Assembly: GCA_009704445.1 (NCBI GenBank)
Contig: WLED01000041.1
Span: 1 to 9,388, forward strand
Direction of reading: 5' to 3'
DNA length: 9,388 bases
Origin: Actinomycetota bacterium
GTDB lineage: Bacteria > Actinomycetota > Actinomycetes > Nanopelagicales > Nanopelagicaceae
Position 1 is the stretch's first letter; every line of letters begins with the position of its first letter. Positions 1 through 5,445 of this stretch are shown piece after piece. The translations under genes were made by a program, and so were the position numbers. The notes beneath the pieces were generated by a model. It did no database searches. It was not told the origin of the DNA and worked only from the letters and a program-made list of their open reading frames with translations.

Positions 1-410
1 GGTGATTCACTCATCAAATTAAGCGCAGCGGTGCGGGCGAGGAAAGATACTCGCTCCACCGCTGATCTTTTTAGTAAGCCAGCTGCTATTTGACGATCGT
101 GTTCATAGACTTCACATTCAAAAGTTAACTCTTTGCCTTCAACATTTATAACGCGTGAAGTTGCTCGCAACTCTGCGCCAATGCTTGCTGGCGATAGAGA
201 TATAAACTCGGTGCTTACCGGAATTGTCGTCTGCCCTGGTTGAAGGTATAAATCCAAAGAAAGTATCGCAGCATGCTCCATTAAGTTGATCAGTTGAGAG
301 GGAGAAGCAATAGGTAAGTCACCAATTCCAATTGCTAAAGATGTATCTCCTGGCCGAACAATCATCTCTGTTAGCCCAACAGCTCCCAATACCTCATCTG
401 AAAACTGCAT
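1..410 (-). CDS. FlK-like hotdog-fold thioesterase family protein, 3' end cut by window edge
   Basis: The frame is open from an ATG at 410 to the left edge: 136 codons, close to the roughly 140 aa usual for this family, so only a short C-terminus is missing. The protein has the hotdog layout: an N-terminal strand region, a central helix around residues 35-50 (SPSQLINLMEHA, with Glu45), then strands including a VEGKELTFECEV stretch at about 90-101. This resembles fluoroacetyl-CoA thioesterase (FlK) and related small acyl-CoA thioesterases, which hydrolyse acyl-CoA thioesters in the cytoplasm. Glu45 matches the conserved helix Glu. The strand that usually carries the catalytic His (HxAATPxG-like) here reads STEFISLSPASIG, so that His seems absent and the substrate or even activity is uncertain. 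It starts 2 bp after the anti-sigma stop, with AGGG 9 bases upstream of the ATG, so it is probably co-transcribed with sigma and anti-sigma. The family call by eye is fair; the reaction is a guess. Confidence 0.65.
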   Translation of the reverse strand, partial: MQFSDEVLGAVGLTEMIVRPGDTSLAIGIGDLPIASPSQLINLMEHAAILSLDLYLQPGQTTIPVSTEFISLSPASIGAELRATSRVINVEGKELTFECEVYEHDRQIAAGLLKRSAVERVSFLARTAALNLMSES

Positions 411-412
411 TG

Positions 413-835
413 CTATTTACCCTGTCCGTCTTGTGAATCTGGATCCAGAGGATTATTTACAACCACAATTTCTTCACTATGTTCTATTCGAATCTCGCGA
501 TGTTCTATTTGGCCGAATTCATCTATCTCAATCGATATCTCGGTCATGCTGTATTGAGTTACAACTTCAGTGAAAGCACCCGCTGTTTTCCCGTGAATTT
601 GGCGGAAAATAGCATCATGTAGCTCTTCGGGTGCTTGCTCATTACAGGTTCGGCGCAGCGTTTCTTGCATCAATGTGCGCATAGCTTGCTCATGATTTAG
701 TTCAGATTCACAAGATGGACACTGCGATAAGTGAATTTCAATTTCGTTTAACTGTGGAACTTCGATGTATCCCTCAATTATCAATACAAATGAGTTTAAG
801 ACTTCATTGCATGCGATCTCATAGTGTGCGCTCAT
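413..835 (-). CDS. rsrA: RsrA-type zinc-binding anti-sigma factor (mycothiol/thiol redox system)
   Basis: A 140-aa cytoplasmic anti-sigma factor of the ZAS family. It would bind the upstream-encoded SigR/SigH-like sigma factor and release it when its thiols form a disulfide. Zinc-ligand candidates have the RsrA spacing: Cys9, then 26 residues later His35, followed by Cys39 and Cys42 in HLSQCPSC. A further family-typical Cys64 sits in LRRTCNEQAPEEL, before the last conserved helix. It overlaps the sigma gene by 4 bp (ATGA), the usual sign of coupled, balanced synthesis of a sigma/anti-sigma pair. Residues from about 84 to 140 form a tail beyond the short RsrA core of roughly 85-105 residues: a Thr/Ile/Glu-alternating segment (TEVVTQYSMTEISIEIDEFG), then acidic, likely beta or disordered sequence. 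No membrane segment is seen. The zinc motif together with operon position makes the call strong; the role of the tail is unknown. Confidence 0.88.
   Translation of the reverse strand: MSAHYEIACNEVLNSFVLIIEGYIEVPQLNEIEIHLSQCPSCESELNHEQAMRTLMQETLRRTCNEQAPEELHDAIFRQIHGKTAGAFTEVVTQYSMTEISIEIDEFGQIEHREIRIEHSEEIVVVNNPLDPDSQDGQGK
420..423 (-). promoter_or_regulatory. Ribosome binding site for the hotdog thioesterase gene
   Basis: AGGG on the minus strand lies 9 bases upstream of the ATG at 410, inside the last codons of the anti-sigma gene. It supports this ATG as the start and suggests separate translation initiation within a shared transcript. Confidence 0.5.
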
Positions 836-1449
836 GGCTTAGCCCCCGACTTCTTGTCAGTGGTGTATCCAAGATCCTTTGCATACTCTGTTAACCGTTC
901 TCGCAGCTGTTTTCTTCCCCGATGAAGGCGAGACATGACCGTGCCCGTTGGAACACCAACGATTTCGGCAACTTCCTTATAGGAGAAACCCTCAACATCG
1001 GCCAAATAGACAGCAATTCGAAACTCTTCAGGAATATCTTGCAATGCACGTTTGATATCACTATCTGGCAAATTCTCTAGAGCTTCTACTTCAGCTGATT
1101 TTCCGAGATCACTAGTGTGGGATGCCGCATCGGCCAACTGCCAATCTTCTATTTCACCGGAAGAAAGTTGTGGGCGTCGCTGATCTTTTCTATATGTATT
1201 GATGAATGTCGTAGTTAAAACTCGATATAGCCATGCCTTTAAGTTGGTACCTTCTTCAAATTGATGGAAAGAGGCAAAGGCCTTTAAATAAGTATCTTGA
1301 ACTAAATCCTTTGCATCGTCTGGATTTTTTGTATATCGCAATGCGGCTGCATATAACTGGTTAGTAAAAACTAGGGCATCACGCTCAAAGCGGACAGCGC
1401 GGTCCGCCGAGCTTTCTTTAACTAAGTCCATTGACATCACGTAAAACAC
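832..1449 (-). CDS. sigH: SigR/SigH-type ECF RNA polymerase sigma factor
   Basis: A group IV (ECF) sigma factor of the actinobacterial SigR/SigH class, which directs RNA polymerase to thiol-oxidative and heat stress genes. Region 2 spans about residues 24-94 (LYAAALRYTKNPDDAKDLVQ, then FHQFEEGTNLKAWLYRVL and TFINTYRK), the core-binding and -10-recognising part. A variable linker follows (about 95-125), then region 4 at about 128-190 with the helix-turn-helix FSYKEVAEIVGVPTGTVMSR that reads the -35 element. The FERDAL and FHQFEEGTNLKAWLYR signatures are typical of SigR/SigH rather than of other ECF groups. The listed start is GTG at 1449, 5 bp after the SRAP stop. GTG 1440, ATG 1437 and ATG 1431 are in frame and equally possible, as no clear Shine-Dalgarno decides. 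The end overlaps rsrA by 4 bp. Autoregulation is known for the family; see the weak SigR-like site upstream of the SRAP gene. Confidence 0.92.
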   Translation of the reverse strand: MFYVMSMDLVKESSADRAVRFERDALVFTNQLYAAALRYTKNPDDAKDLVQDTYLKAFASFHQFEEGTNLKAWLYRVLTTTFINTYRKDQRRPQLSSGEIEDWQLADAASHTSDLGKSAEVEALENLPDSDIKRALQDIPEEFRIAVYLADVEGFSYKEVAEIVGVPTGTVMSRLHRGRKQLRERLTEYAKDLGYTTDKKSGAKP

Positions 1450-1454
1450 TATCG

Positions 1455-2171
1455 CTAAAAGAGAGTTTCTGGCTCTCCAAGAGGTGTTTCTACCGTTAAC
1501 TCTTTTCCATTATGAGCAACTGAGTTAACAGCATGTGAAACCGGGCGGGCTTGCACAAGAAAATCAGGGCGCTCAACAACCATCATTGATCTCAGACGAT
1601 CCACATTGTTTTCTTTTGGATCTAACCAATGCTCCCAACGATCTTTGGGCATAAATACTGGCATTCGACTATGAATTGCTTCGAGTTCACCCTGAGCTTC
1701 CTGAGTAATAATGGAAGCTGTTTCAATTATTTCTCCTGTGGGCCCAACCCAACTGCTCCAAATCCCTGCAATTGGAAGTTGCTTGTCATCCTTAGAACAT
1801 ATGTAAAAAGGTTGTTTCGGTGGGTACTTACCCAACGCTGTTGCCCATTCATAGTAGCCAGATGCTGGTATCAGGCAGCGAGTCATTCGAAACGCATCTT
1901 TAAATGTTGGTTTTTCAAAAATAGATTCACTGCGTGCATTGATTGCGCGTGATTGTGAATTTTTTGCATCATTCAAAGTTTTTAACCAAGGGGCAATTAA
2001 ACCCCAGGAAACAGTTGCAAGATCGGGGGAAGTTCCTCTAATTATGTAAATTGGATTTGTAGGTGCAATATTCCAATTTAACGGCAAGCTTTTCTCCGGA
2101 GCAGTTCCTGAAACATCAAACTGCTCTATAAGTTCGCGCATATCAGCCGTTTGCGCGTATCTGCCACACAT
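1455..2171 (-). CDS. SOS response-associated peptidase (SRAP/YedK/HMCES family), abasic-site DNA-protein crosslinking
   Basis: A complete 238-aa SRAP-domain protein. The family shields abasic sites in single-stranded DNA by covalent attachment through the N-terminal Cys exposed when Met1 is removed. Visible hallmarks are MCGRY (Cys2), the WGLIAPW segment at 56-62, INARSE with Asn78 and Arg80, SGYYEWA with Glu109, and HSRMPVF with His167. These correspond to the Cys/Asn/Glu/His active-site set of YedK, so it looks functional. The length matches bacterial members. It is the first gene of the minus-strand cluster, with sigH beginning 5 bp after its stop. The start is secure because Cys2 must follow Met1. 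There is no good Shine-Dalgarno; a TAnnnT box 6 bases before the ATG suggests a leaderless mRNA. Coupling to a redox sigma factor is consistent with repair of oxidatively damaged DNA, but that link is inference. Confidence 0.9.
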   Translation of the reverse strand: MCGRYAQTADMRELIEQFDVSGTAPEKSLPLNWNIAPTNPIYIIRGTSPDLATVSWGLIAPWLKTLNDAKNSQSRAINARSESIFEKPTFKDAFRMTRCLIPASGYYEWATALGKYPPKQPFYICSKDDKQLPIAGIWSSWVGPTGEIIETASIITQEAQGELEAIHSRMPVFMPKDRWEHWLDPKENNVDRLRSMMVVERPDFLVQARPVSHAVNSVAHNGKELTVETPLGEPETLF

Positions 2172-2177
2172 AATTCA

Positions 2178-2183
2178 AGGGTA
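2178..2183 (-). promoter_or_regulatory. Possible leaderless -10 element for the SRAP-sigH-rsrA operon
   Basis: On the minus strand TACCCT fits the TAnnnT form of actinobacterial -10 boxes. It is followed by exactly 6 bases and then the ATG at 2171, the spacing expected if transcription starts at the start codon. The gene lacks a convincing Shine-Dalgarno, which agrees. No good -35 is seen at 17-18 bases. A SigR-like site overlaps upstream and is a competing explanation. Confidence 0.35.
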
Positions 2184-2190
2184 GCGCAGG

Positions 2191-2216
2191 CACGAGGCGT
2201 TTTCATTATTCAATCC
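2191..2216 (-). promoter_or_regulatory. Possible SigR-type promoter (GGATT-N18-GTG) upstream of SRAP-sigH-rsrA
   Basis: The known SigR consensus is GGAAT, 18-19 bases, then GTT. The minus strand here has GGATT (2216-2212), exactly 18 bases, then GTG (2193-2191), a 6 of 8 match with ideal spacing and a short leader to the ATG at 2171. Autoregulation by SigR is established in Streptomyces, so a site here would be expected. One mismatch falls in each half, so this is tentative. Confidence 0.3.
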
Positions 2217-2236
2217 TTGGCATCTTCGACAGGGGT

Positions 2237-2242
2237 TAGAAT
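2237..2242 (+). promoter_or_regulatory. -10 element of a probable leaderless aroA promoter
   Basis: TAGAAT is close to the TATAAT consensus and is followed by 6 bases and then the ATG at 2249, so the expected transcription start is the first base of the start codon. No Shine-Dalgarno is present upstream of aroA, in line with a leaderless mRNA. TTGGCA at 2217-2222 resembles a -35 but lies only 14 bases away, shorter than normal, so the -10 probably acts largely alone. Confidence 0.55.
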
Positions 2243-2248
2243 GTACCG

Positions 2249-3550
2249 ATGACAAACAACATTAACTGGCCTTCCATTTATCGTGGGGCTTCACCAGTGC
2301 AGTTAAGCGTTGTGATTCCTGGTTCTAAATCCGTTACCAATCGTGCTCTCATTTTGGCCGCACAAGCGAACTCGCCTTCTATTTTGCGCCGTCCTCTTGT
2401 TTCTCGAGATAGCCAATTAATGGTTGCAGGAATAAAGTCACTTGGAATTGGTATTGAGGAATCTTTTATTGAGGCAAATGGGCATCAAGAACTTGCATGG
2501 AAAGTTACACCTGGACCACTTATTGGGGGTTCTAGAATTGATGTTGGGAATGCAGGAACTGTTATGAGATTCCTACCTCCACTTGCTGCACTTGCTAACG
2601 GTGAAGTTGCTTTTGATGGTGACCCAAGATCTTATGAACGTCCATTAGGGCCAGTAATTAAAGCATTAGAAGAACTTGGCGTTTCCATCGATCACGAAAA
2701 CAGATACAGCCTTCCACTGGTTTTGCGAGGAAATGGGCAGATCAAAGGTGGAAAGCTAACCATTGATGCAAGTGCGTCCAGTCAGTTCTTATCTGCGCTT
2801 TTGTTGGTTGCTCCATCATTTACTGAAGGAATAGTTGTTCAACATCAAGGTTCAAAGTTGCCGTCCATGCCTCACATAGAGATGACAGTTGAGATGGTGC
2901 GCCAGTTTGGTGGCACAGTTGATGTTGATTCAAAACAACAAACGTGGAGCGTGAAACCAAGTCAGTTACATGGGTGCGATGTAGTAATCGAACCGGATCT
3001 TTCAAATGCAGCGCCATTTCTTTCAATTGCTATGGTGTGTGGAGGAAGCGTCACGATTGCTGATTGGCCCACAGCTACAACGCAACCCGGTGATCAGCTT
3101 CGAACTATTCTCACTTCAATGGGGGCATCTGTTGGCATAAATGAAAAAGGATTAACAGTTACTGGAAATGGTCAGATACATGGAATTGATATTGATCTTC
3201 ATGATGTTGGAGAGTTAACACCATCAATTGCAGCACTTGCAGCCCTAGCCGACTCACCTTCTTACTTGCGAGGCATTGGTCATCTTCGTTTACATGAAAC
3301 TGATCGTTTAGCTGCATTAACAGAAGAGATTAATGCACTCGGGGGAGACGTAGTAGAAGAAGAAACTGCTTTACGTATTAATCCTGCTCCATTGCATGGC
3401 GGAATTTTTCACACATATGATGATCATCGGTTAGCTACTGCTGGCGCAGTACTTGGATTAGTTGTTAAAGATGTTGAGGTTGAAAACATTGAGACAACAC
3501 GTAAAACCTTGCCTGATTTTCCGGGACTTTGGAGATCACTTTTATTATGA
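2249..3550 (+). CDS. aroA: 3-phosphoshikimate 1-carboxyvinyltransferase (EPSP synthase)
   Basis: A complete 433-aa enzyme. It transfers the enolpyruvyl group of PEP to shikimate-3-phosphate, the sixth step of the shikimate pathway, in the cytoplasm. Diagnostic segments in order: PGSKSVTNR at 24-32 (substrate-binding Lys27 and Arg32), GNAGTVMRF (PEP-site loop), DGDPRSYERPLGPV, ASASSQFLSALL, PDLSNAAPF, GELTPSIAAL, HETDRLAAL and DDHRLATAG near the C-terminus. Two positions differ from the E. coli enzyme. A Phe follows MR where E. coli has Pro101, and Glu in GELTP stands where E. coli has catalytic Asp313; both resemble my memory of actinobacterial EPSP synthases. It opens the operon and overlaps rsgA by 4 bp (ATGA). 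The start is supported by the leaderless -10 box. Confidence 0.95.
   Translation: MTNNINWPSIYRGASPVQLSVVIPGSKSVTNRALILAAQANSPSILRRPLVSRDSQLMVAGIKSLGIGIEESFIEANGHQELAWKVTPGPLIGGSRIDVGNAGTVMRFLPPLAALANGEVAFDGDPRSYERPLGPVIKALEELGVSIDHENRYSLPLVLRGNGQIKGGKLTIDASASSQFLSALLLVAPSFTEGIVVQHQGSKLPSMPHIEMTVEMVRQFGGTVDVDSKQQTWSVKPSQLHGCDVVIEPDLSNAAPFLSIAMVCGGSVTIADWPTATTQPGDQLRTILTSMGASVGINEKGLTVTGNGQIHGIDIDLHDVGELTPSIAALAALADSPSYLRGIGHLRLHETDRLAALTEEINALGGDVVEEETALRINPAPLHGGIFHTYDDHRLATAGAVLGLVVKDVEVENIETTRKTLPDFPGLWRSLLL
3531..3534 (+). promoter_or_regulatory. Ribosome binding site supporting the rsgA start
   Basis: GGAG lies 12 bases before the ATG at 3547, within the end of aroA. The spacing is long but acceptable. 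A TTG at 3529 is in frame but would sit before this site and deepen the overlap, so the ATG is preferred. Confidence 0.35.
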
Positions 3551-4584
3551 CGCCACGCGAATACGATGAATCTGATGCCCGTGTGCGTCCATCTAGAAGC
3601 ACTCGCCCACGAAGTAAAGATAGGCCATCACATTCAGATGCAATTTTTGCCTTAGTAACAACGGTTGACCGGGGTCGTCAAACTTGTATTACAGACGAGG
3701 GCGTAATTGTTACTGCCATGCGTGCTCGAGAGTTAGGACCAAAATCTGTCGTAGTCGGTGATCAAGTTTCGTTAGTTGGCGATGTCTCCGGCAATGAAGG
3801 TTCATTAGCTCGAATCGTGAGTGTAAAAGACAGGCGAAATTCCCTTAGTCGAACAGTTGACGACTCAGCTCAAGTGGAGCGAACCATTGTTTCAAACATA
3901 GATCAATTGATAATTGTTGTTGCTGCAGCCAATCCAGAACCTCGTCGTGGATTAATTGATCGCTTTCTTGTTTCAGCATTTACTGAAGGAATTGCTCCAA
4001 AGGTTGTAGTAACAAAGACAGATTTAAACAAGGTCCCAGATTTTTTAGCCGAATACTCAGAACTTGATGTCGAGATAATTCCAACTGCAATCAAGTCAGG
4101 TTCGCGAGAGAAAGATCTAGCGCGGTTACATAAGATTTTAGATGGCAAAATCTCAGTGCTTGTTGGGCATTCAGGAGTAGGAAAATCGACCTTGATAAAC
4201 GCTCTTGTTCCAGAGGCTGATCGATTAACAGGAGATGTTAATGAGGCAACTGGCCGAGGCCGCCATACGTCATCGAGTGCAATCGCACTTCCGCTAATCG
4301 GTGCCACACCTTCAGATAATCACGGTTGGATTATTGACACTCCGGGTATCCGCGCATTTGGTCTATCACATATAGATAATCAAAAGATTATTGATGCATT
4401 TAGTGATTTATCAGAAGTGGCCGCTAACTGTCTTTCTAATTGCTCGCATGCAGAAGAAACATGCAAACTTGATGCATGGGCTAGCCCAGAAGGTATTCCA
4501 AATCCACACAGGACCGCGCGGTTGGCAAGTCTTCGCTCGTTATTGGCCGTTAAAGATGCCGCCCCTGCTTCTATTGAGGAATAG
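3547..4584 (+). CDS. rsgA: Ribosome small-subunit maturation GTPase RsgA
   Basis: A 345-aa circularly permuted GTPase that acts in late 30S subunit assembly and hydrolyses GTP when bound to the small subunit. The domain order is typical: a basic, Ser/Arg-rich N-terminus (1-30), an OB fold (about 33-95), then the permuted G domain. TKTD (G4) is at 156-159, GHSGVGKS (G1/P-loop) at 207-214, a GRGRHTSS switch at 236-243 and DTPGI (G3) at 264-268. The C-terminal zinc knuckle is Cys295, Cys299, His301 and Cys306, with one residue fewer in two of the gaps than in the E. coli protein, a form I believe is common in Actinobacteria. The ATG at 3547 overlaps the aroA stop (ATGA), so I prefer it to an in-frame TTG 18 bases upstream. 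hisN begins 12 bp downstream. Confidence 0.93.
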   Translation: MTPREYDESDARVRPSRSTRPRSKDRPSHSDAIFALVTTVDRGRQTCITDEGVIVTAMRARELGPKSVVVGDQVSLVGDVSGNEGSLARIVSVKDRRNSLSRTVDDSAQVERTIVSNIDQLIIVVAAANPEPRRGLIDRFLVSAFTEGIAPKVVVTKTDLNKVPDFLAEYSELDVEIIPTAIKSGSREKDLARLHKILDGKISVLVGHSGVGKSTLINALVPEADRLTGDVNEATGRGRHTSSSAIALPLIGATPSDNHGWIIDTPGIRAFGLSHIDNQKIIDAFSDLSEVAANCLSNCSHAEETCKLDAWASPEGIPNPHRTARLASLRSLLAVKDAAPASIEE

Positions 4585-4596
4585 ACTTTAATCATT

Positions 4597-5445
4597 ATGA
4601 GCAACTCGCACGTGCCCACCGACTTAGAAGATGATCTTGCATTTGCACATGCACTTGCCGATTTAGCCGATGCGATTTCACTTGATCGTTATCAGGCACA
4701 GGATTTAGTTGTTACAACTAAGCCAGATTCAACTCCAGTCACTGATGCAGATCACGCAGTAGAAACGGCTATCCGTGAAGCGATTTCAACTCACCGAAGC
4801 GACGATGGCTTAGTGGGAGAAGAGTTTGGAAGTGATAAAGGTGCAAGCACTCGTTATTGGGTAATTGATCCGATTGATGGAACCAAAAACTTTATACGGG
4901 GAGTTCCGATCTGGGCAACATTAATTGCACTCGTTCAAATTGATTCATCAGGTAATGAAGAAGTAATTGTTGGAGTTGTAAGCGCTCCAGCGCTATCTCG
5001 TAGATGGTCAGCGGCACGCGGACTTGGTGCGTATGTCCGATTCAACTCACAAGATGTGCTTAGTGATGATTTGGAATCGAACGAAGTAAATGAAAAAAGA
5101 ATAAAGGTTTCAAAAGTTTCATCTCTCTCAGATGCATCTATTTCATACTCCGATTTTGTCGGGTGGGGAAGCCGTCTTGAGCCATTCCAAAAAATGCTGA
5201 ACTCTGCCTGGCGAACACGTGCGATCGGTGATTTTTGGTCACATATGTTGGTTGCAGAAGGATCAATAGATGTTGCCTTAGAGCCATCTTTGGCGCTTTG
5301 GGATATGGCTGCTTTAGAAATAATTGTGCGGGAAGCCGGTGGGGTCTTTACTGATCTTTCTGGTCACAATGGCCCCTTTGGAAGTAGCGCAGTCACATCA
5401 AATGGATTGCTACACAACGAAGTAATCAATGGAATTAATCCATGA
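4597..5445 (+). CDS. hisN: Histidinol-phosphate phosphatase, inositol monophosphatase superfamily
   Basis: A 282-aa Mg-dependent phosphatase of the IMPase fold. Metal-binding motifs are GEEFG at 74-78, DPIDGT at 91-96 and LWDMAA at 234-239 (Asp236). The segment RAIGDFWSHMLVAEGSIDVA (209-228), notably GDFWSH, is characteristic of actinobacterial HisN, which dephosphorylates histidinol phosphate in histidine synthesis; plain inositol-1-phosphatases differ there. A polar, acidic stretch at about 148-168 looks like an inserted loop and makes the protein slightly longer than the roughly 260 aa usual for the family. It lies in the aroA-rsgA operon, with GAGGA 16 bases upstream of the ATG (a weak site) and a 4-bp ATGA overlap with the copper ATPase. 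Activity on another sugar or inositol phosphate cannot be excluded from sequence. Confidence 0.85.
   Translation: MSNSHVPTDLEDDLAFAHALADLADAISLDRYQAQDLVVTTKPDSTPVTDADHAVETAIREAISTHRSDDGLVGEEFGSDKGASTRYWVIDPIDGTKNFIRGVPIWATLIALVQIDSSGNEEVIVGVVSAPALSRRWSAARGLGAYVRFNSQDVLSDDLESNEVNEKRIKVSKVSSLSDASISYSDFVGWGSRLEPFQKMLNSAWRTRAIGDFWSHMLVAEGSIDVALEPSLALWDMAALEIIVREAGGVFTDLSGHNGPFGSSAVTSNGLLHNEVINGINP

Noticed and set aside
1629..1952. Plus-strand open frame of 107 codons inside the SRAP gene
   Set aside because: It is antisense to conserved SRAP motifs, and its Cys/Phe/Trp-rich composition is typical of a shadow frame.
3529..3546. TTG at 3529 as start of rsgA, adding 6 residues
   Set aside because: The ATG at 3547 forms a standard ATGA overlap with aroA and has GGAG upstream; the longer form would overlap aroA by 22 bp and lose that site.
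2816..3995. A shared 16-base string (CATTTACTGAAGGAAT) in aroA and in rsgA
   Set aside because: Both copies encode ordinary in-frame residues (S/A-F-T-E-G-I), there are only two copies and the flanks differ; chance is sufficient.
3903..4307. Minus-strand open frame of 134 codons inside rsgA
   Set aside because: It is fully antisense to the well-supported GTPase domain. Its residues mirror the complementary codons and show no domain.
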